DNA of 64,000 nucleotides from Trogon surrucura (lineage: Eukaryota; Chordata; Aves; Trogoniformes; Trogonidae): positions 16,413,001 to 16,477,000 of the forward strand of contig CM036618.1 in the NCBI GenBank assembly GCA_020746105.1. The letters are read 5' to 3'. Below the pieces are notes generated by a model, which saw only the letters and a program-made list of their open reading frames with translations, ran no database searches and had not been told where the DNA came from. Shown in pieces: positions 28,601 through 43,600 of the stretch. The position numbers and the translations under genes were made by a program. The stretch's first letter is position 1, and every line of letters begins with the position of its first letter.

Positions 28601-31600
28601 TATTATTTGTTATTCTTAAGGGGCAGGAGGGGGGATGAGGTGTTTCTCTTGTTTTCTTCTGAAGCCCTGAACCAACTTACTCTTGTTTTCAAAAGGACTT
28701 GAATACGTAGGCAGCATCCAATGAACACTCCAGGTCCCCAAGCCTAGGTACACCCTGTCTCAATCCACAGTCCAAGGAAAGGAGAGATGTAGATACACAA
28801 CAGCTTCCTGTGCTCTGGTTTTCACAGAAATGAAACTCAGGTGCACAGTAAAATGAGGAACCATGGCTTGCTCAGAAAAAAAGTGCTTGGTGTGTGTGAT
28901 CAGAGCTCCAAAGCAACCTGAGCAAGCCCCAGCAGGTAAGTGTGAAGGTGCTCAGTCTCCCGGGTAGCAATATGAATTCACAAGGTTTTACTAGTCCTGT
29001 CTCATTCTTCTTACAGATCCCAAAGAGTTCATCCACACCTGTGCACATACACACAATGTGTCACCTCTCTTTTGCTGTTATCCCAGGCTTGCTCAACAGG
29101 GACCAAAGAAAATTGATGATGTACTTTCAAGTTCTGATGGTGCTCTGAAGTTTTTATTGCTGATTTATGTGTACAAACCACAGTGATACTTCTACTTCTC
29201 TTTGTGGTCCGAGTGCAGTACACACAAACTCTATACATCAATATCAGCCAGGGTCAGCAAGTGATTACATTGGACAAAGTAATAATACCTTTGAATTTTC
29301 ATGATGATGCATTGGTATATTATAATATAGAAGCAGCTACTGGTCACAAGAATACACTCTAAATTGGGTTAAACAGTGTGTGTATGTGTGTGTGTTCGTA
29401 GTAAGAGGCAGTCTAGACTGATTAGGTATCATGTTAAATATATACAAAAAGTATAGAAGGAGAACACAAGAATGAGTAAAACACCCTTGCATACACAGCT
29501 GATCTGTGGGACAGTGAGAAATAAAAACCAAACAAGCTTCTAGCAAGTAATCTAAGTCACTAGAATGCAGCTCCTACATTTCCCGTGTGAAACAAGGGAG
29601 GGTACCGTACCTCTTTCCCAAAGCCATGACCATTGCTTCAAAAGAGCTGTCGTACCGAAGCAGTGGAATACTATGTCCAGAGAGGGTGGACTCAATGAAT
29701 TCTGACAGTCCAAAATATTTCTTGTTTTCGTGGTATAAATCTACACCCTAAATTGAATGAAATAATAAAAATATGAAGTCTCTCAATTATTCATTTACAA
29801 TTGATTAACCATTGGTATCTGATATATTTGCAATCACATTCACTAACGAGCATACATCTACTCAGACATGTTAAAACAAAGAGAGAAAGAAACAGAATTG
29901 TTTGACCCAATTTTTCGTTGTTTCTCTCTCTCTCTCCCCACATATACACACACACAGACAGAACAGCTATTTATGGAATAAAAGAGCACATATACGAAGA
30001 AAACCCATGTATGTACATATATTTATGCAGTAATGCACTAGAGACAGATTTTCAGATGTTTTCCATTTATGTAACTCAAAGATTGTTAGCAGAGCTACTG
30101 AAGTTTATAGAAGGTATAAAAGGAATAAAGAAAAAAAAAGAAGAAGAAATGACAGGATAAGCAGAGGGAAAAAGAACTTGCCACAGACTAAACAAGAAAA
30201 AGATGCCATGCAAACTTCATCCTCGTTTACAAAATTCATGGGGCCTCCATAGTTTCATCAAGTATGTAAATGTAAAAATAACTTATGAAAAGCTCACAAA
30301 AGCACCTCAAAGCATCCATCTTACATTGCTGTATGGAGAAGGCCAGTGGATCTCATTGTAAGGGCTGATATGAGTATGCTGTGTCTGCAGCGCATAGGGG
30401 AAGGAAGTCACATGGAGGGTCACAATATTTGGCGCCTCTTTCACCTCCCTGCAGTTCAACAGTCTATCAACAAGTCCTGTAGACAGTTCTGTTTGAGGAT
30501 AAAGGCTATGCATAGCACTGCAAAAAAGAAACCCAAAACTCTCCAAAATGATCAGCACAAGGCAACATCTGTGTCAGTGGAATAGCTTTAACCTGGATGT
30601 GAAACCGAAGATAAACATGTACAAGGAACTCAGGACTCTATTCTTTGCCCTGCTTTTGTTGCATAGAAGGATGGGAGAAGAAACACAAATTATTTCACTG
30701 CAGCTGAAAATTTCTGTAAGTTTGAGAAGCTCCCTGGCTAGCAAATTACCAGTCCCTTGCAGCTACCAGAATATGACAGATAAAGGATGAAAGGAAGCTG
30801 ATGTTTTGGCAGCTACCAATAGACACCTAGACCTGTAGTAACTTTGGCCACATTGTTAGTGCTGCCCTTAAGAATATGTAATTCTTATCTACAAAAATCA
30901 AGATAGAAAATGACAGACAGTAAGTTGATGTGACAGAAAAACAGAGGGAAACTACCTGTGACAGAGCTATTATGAAAAGGAAGGATAGTTATTGTCAGGG
31001 CAAATGCCAGCACCATGGAACACCTACAGTCAATTCCTTGCTCCAGTGTAAAACTTCAGTCCAAATTCATGCAATTTAAGTGTTGGCATTTACCTGCAAT
31101 GACTAAGTTACAAGCCTAACTTCTCTCACCAGCAGAGAGAGATAAGTTAACTCTAGAAACTGGTTGTGTCCATCTATGATCTAAACCAGCCTTGAAAGAT
31201 GCCCTTGTCTCTGTTGTGACTATGTGGGCAATTACACTCCTGCTTTAGGCACCTCCTTTAACTGGCTTCAGCTGGGTGGCATGAATCCTGCTGTGCAGAA
31301 TGGCCACTCAAGTACTTGTCATTTACATATTGTTATCAGGTAAGATGAAAAAATACCAGAGTTAAGTAGCAATACAGGTACTTCCCTACCACTCAAGGAT
31401 GTGATACGAACAAATGCCTTAAAGGCATTACAGCTGTAACAGGTTAAGTATGTTCCTAAGATAGAGGAGTTGAACAAGGAAACTCTCACATGCAAAATTA
31501 AAGTTTTGGTGAAAACCGTCATTCTTAATTAGTGTGAAAGACAAGACCTTGCCATTTCATTCACAAGCCAGATTCCGTTGTTTCTGGTTTCAGAAACACT

Positions 31601-34600
31601 CTGTGCTTCCAAAATTGGAACACGTTGGTGTTTCTGGAGTTCAGTATGATCTTCATGCTCCCCAGTCCTTCGGGAGCCAGAAAGCAAAAGCAGCCCAACT
31701 TCTCTGCAGGCAGATTGCAGAGAAGCCAAGGAAACGAGGCTCTGTGAGGGAAGCAATAAGTTATGCAAATAAGCTGATGGGGAACTTGGTAAATATTGGA
31801 CAGAAACTTCCCTGCTTCCCTGCCAAGTCTACCTGACATTACTAGGTATGCACAGAAACTTTCGATTTCTACGATTCGGTGATTCTGGGTCGAAAAATAC
31901 ATTGCACTGGTAAATTTCCAATCAGTTAAAAACACAAGCAGCAGTGTTGGCTCTCTAATTGTCTGCTCACTGTGGCAGGCTTTTGCATGTTTTACAGCCC
32001 AGAGGACACTGACAGAGGATAATGAGCTCTGTGTACTTTCACAGGAAGCTTTCCTTTGAACAAATGACAACCAGCCAAAAAACACAATAGCTGTGGCTGA
32101 AAGAAGATAAGAATGGTGAGCAAGAACAGCTGTAATGTTCCACTGAGGCATAATATAATAAGCAGGATAAGAATAAGTCATGAGGGACCTTAAAAGAAAA
32201 CGTGTTTATTCAATGCATGGGAAGAGAAAGTTAGCAGAAAGATGCAAAGATGAAGGAAATCAGAAAGCTAATCTTGAGAGCTAGTGCAAACAATAATAAT
32301 TTCTCTACAAACAGGTTACAGTTTTCTTACCTCATTAGATCCCAGTGTGCATGATCGTGGATTAGGACAAACAGTGTATGTGGATTCTGCATAGAGTTTT
32401 GTAAAAATACTTTGAATTTAGTCTGTGCCTCTGCATCTAGTTTCATAACATACTGTTCCACCCTCTGCTTTGTAAGATGTTCCTTTTCTAATCCAAGTTC
32501 TAATAAAATACCTAAAGAAACGGAACAGTTGTCAATATTTCCAGACAGAAATGCATTTAACAATGTCCTGTAAATCTAAAACAAAGCTAACTGATGAGCA
32601 CCTGAGTGCCAGAGATGAAACAAAGTCTGCTGATAAGTCACTTCGGAGGGTGGAACACAAATCAAGAAATCAATTTTCTCAAAGGAACCCAAATCAAGAT
32701 TTTGAGTGCTGGAGTCAGCAATTGAGCAAATATGGGACAGCAATTTCTGAGCCACTGCTAGCTGGAACGGACGAATCTGATGTCGTTCAATCTCATAACC
32801 TGGAAAAAGGCAAAATTCTGTTTAGATACATGCCCAAAGTCTAATCCAATGCAAAATCTTAGAGTCTGGCAAAGAATAAGTTATCTACTCTTTAAGGTGC
32901 TTTGCTTATGAACAGGAGTTCCAGTTTATGAATATCTATGCAGAATATGCAAAGAAATCTTTCTGCATTTAGACATTATGTCTCTTAAATATCTGAGAGC
33001 TGAAAGCGAACTTGTGCAACAGTGTTCTGCTGCCACACAAGTAAAGACTTAGAGCTTCAAAGGCTACAGTACACAGTGGAATGAAGCAGAACATCCACCA
33101 TTGTAAATACAAATATCCCAAGACGTGAGTTGCTGCTTTCTTCAGGACCTTTGCCTTTAATAGCCCAGGACTCTGCCCAGATGGATCTGACTGCACACCC
33201 AGAGACCAACTCTCAAGTACCCTCTTCTATCACCTCTTTGGAAAATCCTCCTTACTTACTTGTACACGGAGCTGTTCCAGTTCCATTCAGTGCTGTTGGT
33301 TTATTTGCTGAAGCAGAAGCTGATGAAGAGATGTGCCCTTGGTTTTCCTGATAAAATTTCTCCAGCCAAAGATCAATGTCACCATCTATTAAATTGAAAG
33401 GATAGTGGAATAAACATCCATGTCAAGAAGAGCTGCCATTTCATCCTGAATTTGTTTTGCACATCTTAAAAGCTTTATATATGCTAGCTAGTTATCCTGC
33501 CCTTGGCTTATTGGCTGTTTTATGCAGGAACTGTCGTTACTTACTATTGCATCTGTTCTTACAGTGTATCACTAATAAAATGCAAATCAGGCCAGGGAAT
33601 GACAAGCCACCTCTGCAGACCACTGGCTAGGGCATTTAGGGAGGACGGTAGAAAACAAGCCTCAAGGCCCTGCCGCAAATCAGCAACAACAAAGATGTGA
33701 AACTGGCTTAATTTATATTCAGACTTTGGAGCAATACTGTTCACTAATAAGGATTACAAGAAGCTGTGGAAAATCTGATATTTTTAAATCTTTAGCATTT
33801 TTGAGAGATAGAAGGGAAAATAATTCCTTATAAAGCTAAAAGAGAATTATGAGTTTTGTAGTTACACACAAAGCTGTAAAAGGCAAGACATGTTTTATTG
33901 AAGTGTGCGTATCTGCCAAAATACCCTATTCTGTTCAGCAGGGGCCCTGCTTACAGACTAAATCTATGTAGAGAATACAATATGCCTATCCTGAGTACCT
34001 GGTATTTTCTCAAGAGTTGAAAAGATTTTTGAACGTGTGTGCTGAGCTCAGAAAGGCAGGGACTGCCCTGTGAAGTGCAAGCCAGTGGATATAGACGGCA
34101 ACTGGTTTTAGGGCGCTCATTTACTTGTTCTGCGCTAACAACAGCAATAGCAAATGTGATTTGGAGAACCATGCTTTGAAGATAATTAGAGCAGCAACAC
34201 TTCATGGTGGTTCAAGAATTATAAGTTTCTCTTAAGTGACCACTCAAAATATCATGACACCTCCAGAACACAGATTTGCAGACACCACGTGAATGGCAAA
34301 GGGGATCACGATGTCCCATTAACACTGACAAATACGCTGCAATTGCTCTAGTTGTCTGATGTGGTTTAACTCTTCCTGTGTCTGGATCCATCATCAGATA
34401 ATCCTGCCTCTGATAATCCTGAGCATACTCTGTTAAAAATACGATCCAGTAACCCTGGTTCTCTGCAGTTTTCCTCTTTCCGATGCATCATGATCAAAGT
34501 CACAGTATGGTAAGTTGAAAATGACTCCTGAGCTTAGGGCAAAAGAGTTTATACATTCATATGTGTATGGACTTGCATAGCATATGGACAAATCTTGCAT

Positions 34601-37600
34601 AGCTAAGAATAATATGTAATAAATAGTACAGAATATTTTTTATGAAACTGAGACATTTTAGAAACTGACACTTTTAGGAAGAATTTCAATTAAAATGTGC
34701 TTTCACAACTTTATCCTGCCTTTTTTATATATTATTAGAAATATTAAAAAAAAGGCAGGATAAAGTTGTGAAAGCACGTCTTGCTTCTGGAAAGTTAAAA
34801 AGCACAGCTATTTTCTCTGACTTAAAAGTTTCAGGGACTTGGAAACGTGCCTCTTTATAACTTCTTAAGTACCTGGGCAAAGTGTGCTAAAGAAGGACCC
34901 CAGAGTTTCCACCTTCCCTGTGACCAGCTGATAGTTAACTTCTTTTTGGTAGTCTGAAGGAGTGAGCATGCTCTCAGACAGAACTCTTGCCTGATACTTT
35001 CCTAGAAGACAAAAAAGTAATTTTGATATCACTTCAAACATTCTAAGTCAATAAAAACACTCCTCAGCAGCTAAATGAATATCACACACACAAAAATGGC
35101 AGCAATGAGTCCAGACACCCGTAGGATAGTTTTATGCTATATAATTCTTTTTGTTTGTTTCCCAGGTTAGGAAATATTTGCTGAAGGAGTATATCAAAAG
35201 ACCATACATAGACAAAGAAATTGTCAATTATCTTCCACTCATAACAAATCTTTGAGTAGCTATTCAAATAATTTATTTAATTATCAGCATAGCCCTCAAC
35301 AGGTTGTCAAAGGGAATGATGTCCCTCTAGTCAGCTTTGGTGAGGCCTCACCTTCAGTACTGTGTCCAGTTTTGGGCCCCTCACTACAAGAGGGACACTG
35401 AGGTGCTGGAGAGGGTACAGAGGCAGCTGCCAAGCTGGTAAAGGATTTGGAGCATGTGTCATACAAGGAACAGCTGATGCATTTGGGGTTGTTTAGCCTG
35501 GAGAAGAGGAGATTGGGGGGAGACCTCATCGCTCTCCATAACTACCTGAAGGGAGGTTGTAGAGTGGAGAGTGATAGGATGAGGGGAAATGGATTTAAAT
35601 TGTGCCAGGTGAGGTTCAGGTTGGATATTAGGAAGAATTTTTCTACTGAAAGGGTTGTCAGGCATTGGAAAAGGCTGCCCAGGGAGGTGGTTGAGTCACC
35701 GTCCCTGGAGGTGTTTAAGAGACGGGTGGATGTTGCGTTGGAGCACATAGTTTAGTAGGTTGGTAGGGCTGAGACAAAGATTGGACTCAATGATCTTCAA
35801 GGTCTCTTCCAGGCGAAACTATTCTATGACCTTCTTTTAGAAGCTATGAAGACATTCAGTCCTCTGCTCGCAGTAATACCTGGTTATACAGAACAAGAGA
35901 GTTTTTTGCACTGTGTGTGCTGTAACTCGCTGTAATTTGTTTGTAGTAGTGTTGGCTGAGATGCCTTGGTGAGCAGACTGTGCCTTGGAGGCAGACTGTG
36001 ATTTGCTGGGGAGAGACCCAACTGTGCAGCATCTGCTTGGGTTCATCAAGACCCACTCACTACTTGTTGGCCAAAGCTCTGCTTTCTAAGGCAGCTTATT
36101 GAAACTCCAACCAAACTCCTCAGAGCCTTCAATTACTCTGTTTTGCCTGGAAAAGCACCCTTGGGATCTTACCAGTTATCACGATGCAGGAATCAATGGC
36201 TCGATTTCTGCTGGCACATATGATCACCACGTAGTTTGTCTTCACTAATTTTCCCTCAATGAGGAGCTTAAACATTTCTGAAAGCCCTTCGGCCAGAGAG
36301 TAGCTGCACTCGATGATATGGACACTGTCATTACAGGAGCTGGCAGCGAGGCCGGCCAGCCAGGGAAGCTGGGCTGAGGTCACTGGGGCGATCTGGCTGG
36401 GCACTTGAGGGAAGGTCTGTGGAATAGCCTGTTGGTACTGACGGATTTCAGACAGGTGGGATTCCCGCCATGAACGCATGAATATTTGTTCCAAATCCTC
36501 AATCAGAGGGACCTGGTCGGAGGCTAAAAAAAAATTAAAGTGTTATGAAACAATTAAAGAAAACTGTTGCACTAAAATGAATTTTTTTAAATCCATGTAT
36601 TTTTTTAGAGACACTCATGTTTCAGATCTATGCATGCATAACTATTGCTTTTAGCAGATGTGAACCACATTTTTCATTTTGAAGTGACTTTGTGACACTC
36701 AGGGAAAGCTGCCCTAAATGGAACCTGAGTATCAATAATTAGAAATATTTAAGAGGTTAAATGCTGCCTGTCTCAGCATAATACAACCTCTAAACCACAG
36801 AAGTATGCAAGCGCAGTGAATTACAGCTCTTCTATTTTTTCATTTACTGAGGTCCCAGCTTAAAGGAGAAAATGAACTTTGCATTATTATATTTCAGTCC
36901 GTCTGGTCTTAAAGAACTAATTATTTAGCTTTGTTTCATTACCATAAATGATACTGTTTAATTTGGTATGTCCTAATACTGATATTCAATATTGTCCTGC
37001 CCTAATACTCCCTTTCTCATTTGCCAGCATGTAGTATATTCACTACAATCTATCTGGATGTAAAATAATCTTACCTAGTTGAACAAGGTAGTAGACAGTC
37101 AGTAAAAGCTGCATTTCCTCTGAAATAGGTTGTATTGTGGAGGCGCCATATTGTTCGTATGCTCTAGATAAAGACTGTGAATTTCTGTAACAGGTGTACA
37201 ATAAAGGACTCACTATCACATCATTAATGTTCCCACAAAGATATGGGAAATTTCCATGACCTACAAAATAAACAACGTTCGTACGTATCACATACATTTC
37301 ATCATTTCCCATGTATGCAATAAACAATTTTAATAGTAAACCTTTTAAAACCGACGGCTTTTGCAGCGTTTAGGACGTATCTTTACAACTCTTACAAAAA
37401 AGGTTTAAGGCCTTGTTGGGGAGTTGGAGTGTTTACCTTTAAAAATAACTGGCTTTGCTTTACAGATTTTCAGTAAGTTGTCAGGAACTGAGACAGGTTC
37501 TCCTGAGCCCACCATCGGCGAAGAGGCTGGTCCCACCAAAGCAGAATGTGGTAAAGATGATAGGCTTCCTCCATCTAAGGTTTTAGACATACTGTTACTA

Positions 37601-40600
37601 GGATCAGGTCTAATAATGATTTCCTTGAAGAAAAGTTACTCAGCATCACCTCATACAGTTAGTATCAGTATTAAATGCTTTCTCTGGTTACATCACACAT
37701 TTCATGAGCTGTTATTGCAAGATATACTATCATGCTAATGGTCCTGGAGGACTAATCATATCGTTGCAACCTTGAACATCACACATACGTGCAAAGATTT
37801 TGAAATACTTATGAACAAACAGTTTCAGATATGAACGCAAGAACACAGAGTCTTACATGGTCTCGCACAAATAGTTAGGATTCACATGTTCTGTATGATA
37901 CATTTAGATTCACTGCTTCTAAATAGGATTTCTTGCTACAGTAAGAAAAGATTCAACTTTTCAGTCAGCTCAATCATAACTTCTTTACTGTTATTGTAAG
38001 GTAAAGAATAGTACATTAAAAGAAAATATTTTGGGGAAAGCAGGTTTATTACACTGCATGTCACACTAGTCTGTATCTAGACTACAGCAGCCAAGTGCCA
38101 AGAACACTGTGGGACAAATAACTGAAAGAATGGATGGTACCTTGACCTGAGTTACAACACTAAGAAGGTGTTTTGGTGTCTAAAGATGGACAGGGGTACT
38201 TGTTGGGATCTATTAATAATGGCTCAATTACTGGATCCTAACAAGAGTTAAGCTCAGAGCCTCAAAAAGAAATGAATGGAAACAAAGCAACAGGTGCATG
38301 TAGATACCAAACATCTTTCAAAATTCTAATGTGAATCTGCATGTATCTTTATAAATATTGCCTTTTTTCCTCATTATTTTCTGAATAATAAAACAAGCAC
38401 TATCGTTACCCTGAGTGTAGCTCACCATTTTTCACTCTGTTTGGAGCCTGTGGGTTAAGCTGCAAGTTCCACGTTTCAGTAGATGATGGAGACTCTGGTG
38501 ACCAACCTTTATGGCGCTTTTTTGGAGGTCCCGAATTTGTTAAAGTGCCTGAACAACATTAGTATTTCAGAAAAAAATATTAGAATAAAATGTATTCATT
38601 TTTGTGCATGGTAATTCAATACGTTTTAATAGATTGAATGTGTGCATTAAGTACTGTGATAGACAGGGTCAACTCCATTTTTTTATGTTTTTTATTTTAC
38701 TTTGCTATGTTCTGCTTAAATTTCTGGGAATTTTCTGCTGTAGAGAACTCTTAATGGTCTAGGTAGACTTCACTTACTTTGTACCAATGTTTATTCTGTA
38801 CTAAGAATAACATAGTAAGAATGAGACATACTAAGAATGCTTTTAAGTGTTAATATTTTGAAGTCAACACTGCAAGTATTTTGTTCTGTTTATTTATGAA
38901 CACAGGACACAGTGTGTCGTGTAACGTAACGCAAAATGAAATTCTCAAGGGCTTCAGGGCAATATTAATAAAGATTTGAGTTCTTTTCAACAATTTTCCC
39001 ATTCACAGGATTTTTGACACTTTTTGTTGGTTACCATCTTTGGTTTTCTATTATTCCATATTAACTCCTAACGAGTTACTTCTGCAGTTTCTTCCTATCC
39101 AAGCGTAGCTGCAACACCTTTGTCTGCAAAAACATAAATTTTTCACAGATTCCTAGGAGCTCCTGGTGGTTAATTTTTATCTTTTTTTTTCATTAATTTC
39201 TTTTTTCTTATGCAGTCCTGAAAAGCTCTAGAATGATAAGCTTCCACTAACATCAAGTATTTCTAATTATTGAGAGTCAATGTTAGTCCAGGAATTGCTC
39301 ACCAACTTGCAGGATCGAGCTATTTCTATTTCTGGACATGACTATGCAGAGGTTGTTAACAGTACTAGAAACTTGCAGGTCTATCTCCTGGCAGAATGGT
39401 TCATCGCACATAAAATTCAAGACGTAGTAAGAATCTTATCAAAAAAAAAGGATGGCTAGCTTTGCAAAAGACATTAAAATTAAAAACAAATCTGAAAATT
39501 TCAGATATAGAGTAAGTTTGTTCACTTGCAGGAGAACCTTACATTCAGGTGTTCAAAGATGACTTTGTCCTTCAAACTGTTACCACGGGAGGGCAATATT
39601 TAGCTACCTGGCCATTACTGGCGTAATGTGACAAAAGTCACAAAATACTGAGAGGAATACAAAGAATTTTTTATTTGAAAATGCCACAGTCTTTCCTGAA
39701 GATACATTGATATGTCAAAGTAATCTCTTTGAAATGAACTGGCAAGAATATGTTACCGTGTGGAAGAAAGAGGTCACGAATTGAAATGGGCCGAGAAAAA
39801 TAATTTGGCTGTGATGCCGGCATGAAAACCTGGGAAGGTTTATTCTAAAATAGAGCTGTAGAATGTTTCTAGCCATAGTCAAGACTAACTTGATTGCTTA
39901 AACAACCCGGTGACACAGAATGTAGTTTTGACAGAAAACAACACAAATCAGGACAGCAATGGTGCAGTGAGGCCAGTTTCTTTAATCTGGAGCCAGTTGT
40001 CAATGTCTAGTTCTCCATCACAAGGCGAACTGTGACATAGGAATTATCCTATGAGTCATTACTTATGAATCTTTCTTAATTCCGCTCACAAATCCTGTTG
40101 GTGAGATTGATGCAAACTGACACATTCTTTAAGAACTTGGATTCAGAATCTAGTCTGTACTTCTACTGAATGAACTGTAAATATAATGAAAAGCTTCCAA
40201 TCAAGAACCTGAACTGTAATAAAGTTATGAAATATAAACATTTTTCTCCCTCAAAATTAACAACAAAAAAAGTGGCATGGACAGAAAGGACGTGGAAGGA
40301 AATAGTAATTTCTATTCATACAGGCAATCATGATCATGCTATCATTTGTTCAATGCTTCTGTTACACCCACGGAATACAAAATTAGGATTATTAAACAAC
40401 AAATCTATACAAATACCTAACACCGAAGGTCTCATCAGAGCAGACAGGTTATTTTTCACCATCTGTTGTTTAGGTGATTCTTTGCCATTATAAACTGCCG
40501 AGCTGAACGCTGCTGTTGAAGGGACGTGGTCTATGGCTGCAGCTGGCAAGAAAAAAACAAGTATTTACATTAAACATTTCTAGGTCAAGATATCCAGTTG

Positions 40601-43600
40601 ATATAATAAACTGATCATTTGATCATTTACTTTAATAGAGCCATTGAGATCTGCTCACAGTGAATGCAATGCTGAATAAAACAAACCCACTTCTGATCTC
40701 ATACCAGGTTATTGCTGCGTGACTCCCACTGAAGTGTCCGGGTAAAATGTGATTCTGCAGTTAAATACATATATCAGATCCTTTAGATTCCTTGCTGGGG
40801 TACCCTAGTTCTTACATGAGGTTTACTCGAGGACAAGTTAAAGAGTGAGAGAAGTTGTTTAAAATACACTAAAAGCCTCCTAAGTCTCCATTCTGCACTG
40901 ATGTCCTTGTTCCAAGCTTCTTTTTAACTATGCTGTGTTAAAAGCAGAGGCTTTTCTCAGTGCCAGATTACTATTGTACAGACTAGGGATTTGCTGGTTT
41001 CGATCTGAGAGGCAATATAACCACCAAGAGAGATGTGCCTCAGTTCACCTCCAGGAATCTCTGTTAACAGTCACAAGACACTGAAGAGCTGTTTTCATTA
41101 GGAAGTACGATTGGTTTCTTTAATATAACTCTAAATGTGTTGAACTTGGTTTACGTGGTGGTGTGCTGATTTGTTTGTCCTTCCATTCACGCAGGCACAC
41201 ACAAACACATATTTACAGAAGAGTAAGAGTAGGTGGGAACCCGGCACGTTTTCCTCCTGAGTGGTACCTGTTTGCTGAGCCCCAACTGGGGCACTTGGGT
41301 TTGCTGCTGGGAGCGGCTCACTTGAGGTGCTTCCTGAGAGCCCCGAACTTTCTGGCAGTTGGAACAACGTGCTTGAGCAGGTGCTGGATGAAGTCTGCCG
41401 GCCTCTGAACTCTTAACAAAAAAGAAAAATCTTATCCTCTGACAAGAGCGGCGTGTGCTTTTTCCGTGCATGTTTTAATTCGATAATTTCACACATTAAT
41501 TACTTAAAGGCTACAGCACTCACAAAGGAGGATCCGATGTCTTCAGACATGCCATCCTCATATTAGGCCAGTCAATGGCTTTTTACAGCTTCTCTAGTAA
41601 ACACCTAGCTTTAAAGAGTCTTTCTTTCAACTGGTCTGTCTACGGTTTTACACAGACGCCAGTCCCTGTGATAGTTAAGCTTGGATGATGAAAACCAGAG
41701 CTCAAGGAAGACAGCTTCATTATCTTACCTGCCCCTTTCCAGCAGATTACAGATCCTTTGGTCAGAGCTCCCTGTGCATTCCTGACCAGATAATACTTTA
41801 AGTGTTTCTGTTTCTTGGGTTGAGTGGTCAGTTTAAGATTAATGTGATTTGAGAATTCTGTAAAGTAGCAGAAACCCTTCTTGCCACAGCCAACACAATT
41901 GCCAGAGAAGCCTGATAAAATAAACAATACATATAACCCAATGAGATAGGCGGGCCACTGTTAATAACACCCAAACATGACTCTTTCCTGGAGAAAAGCT
42001 GTATTTTTTTTTTCACGGAGTAAACATTTTATTAACATTTGCCTCAAAAAAATATTACATCAAGTCCACTGTGCTGCACTTTGACTACCAGACTGCAAAA
42101 ACAGAATCCCATGTTTACAGAACAAATAAAATAGACCATATTTTTCAGTTTCTCCCACCAGAAAAACATCACAATTCCTGTTTATTACCTACCTGTGAAA
42201 CATAAAGCTGACACATTTCTGACTGAAGAGTACTGAATCACATGCTTAACCCCGGACCTATTCAACACCATAACAAGAACACGTTTTGCTTCTGTTTCAG
42301 CTTTCATCGAAACGAAACATGCAATTAAGTCTCAAGAAATTAAGTATATTGAATCTATTACATTTAATTAGATGTAAGTATATTTAAGTACCAAGCTCCT
42401 ATTACAGATGCTTTTTCTTAGAGAGGAAATAGCACTAAAGCCTTCCTGGGCTATTAAAGCAGCTTTTTGAAATGATGGCTGGACTGTTTTAGCACTTCAC
42501 AGCAGTTTCAGCTCTTTATGATCATGGCAACAAAGTGCCTCCAACTTTATAGACATGACAGAGACACAGTCCATGCACGTAAAGAAGCTCATTGTAGTCA
42601 GGCTCGATGGGGCATTTCCAGGGCTACTGCCATTTCCTCTCATTCTGAGATACACAGTTTGAGCCTCAAAGAGGGACTCGTCATAGTGAGATCATTATCA
42701 TCGCAAATAAAGGGCATTCCCTGCACAGTTGACTATCTGCCTTTTGATTCTTAAATGACTTTTTTGTCCATTTTCCCATGAAATCTCCATCTTGTATCAG
42801 ACCAATGCAACTGTCTGAAAATACTCATTATCTATAAAGAAATCCTGCAGCCTGCAATTAGAAGACAATCTTCCCCATGGAAATAAATATCTGGATTAAA
42901 GGATTCACAATACAGTAGATAAAACTAATTTATGAAAATTATTATTTCAATCATATATTTCAAACAGAATAAGTTTTCAAATTAATTGACAATAAGTTTT
43001 TCCTTCTGTAAAATACAAGCACTGAACGATAATGCTTTGTAAACACCTGTTAATTAGTTTATAACCCGAGCACTTTTGTTAGTTTTCAAATGGCTCAGAA
43101 GAATTTATTAAAAACCTAAGTTCATGTGGAAATTGGTCTGGTCTCCATGGGAACAGGTGGCTAGCAACTGCTGAAAGCTGCCTATTATCTCTCTGATCCC
43201 GGCCGGTAGGATGATAAAGGTCATTATGACTCATAAAATCAGGACAAGTCATGACTCTGCAGAATCTTCTGTGTTATATCAGTCAGCACAAAAGCATCTG
43301 TCTAACATCACAGAGCCTTCAGTAGCTGCAATAAAAGCAACAACAGAAGGAAACAAAATTAGAAGGGATGTGGCAAAAGCTGAAGAGTTTGCATGCGTTT
43401 TATGCAGATGGAGAAATCATGAAAAATGCTTCTTCTGGTAAAACTTCCCACACGTTTGGCAGCACACAGACTATGACTATGCAATTTGTGCCTGGCTGCT
43501 ACTCACAAGCCCTCACATGTTGTCAAATACCAGTATGAAAGAAGCATTTCCTAAAGTAAAATAGAAGTGCCTGCAGATTTCTAAGGGTTTATACTTTTTC

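Noticed and set aside
29922-29962. CT/CA-rich repeats as a structured array
   Set aside because: Plain microsatellite; no spacer-repeat pattern, and no CRISPR array or tRNA was seen anywhere in the window.
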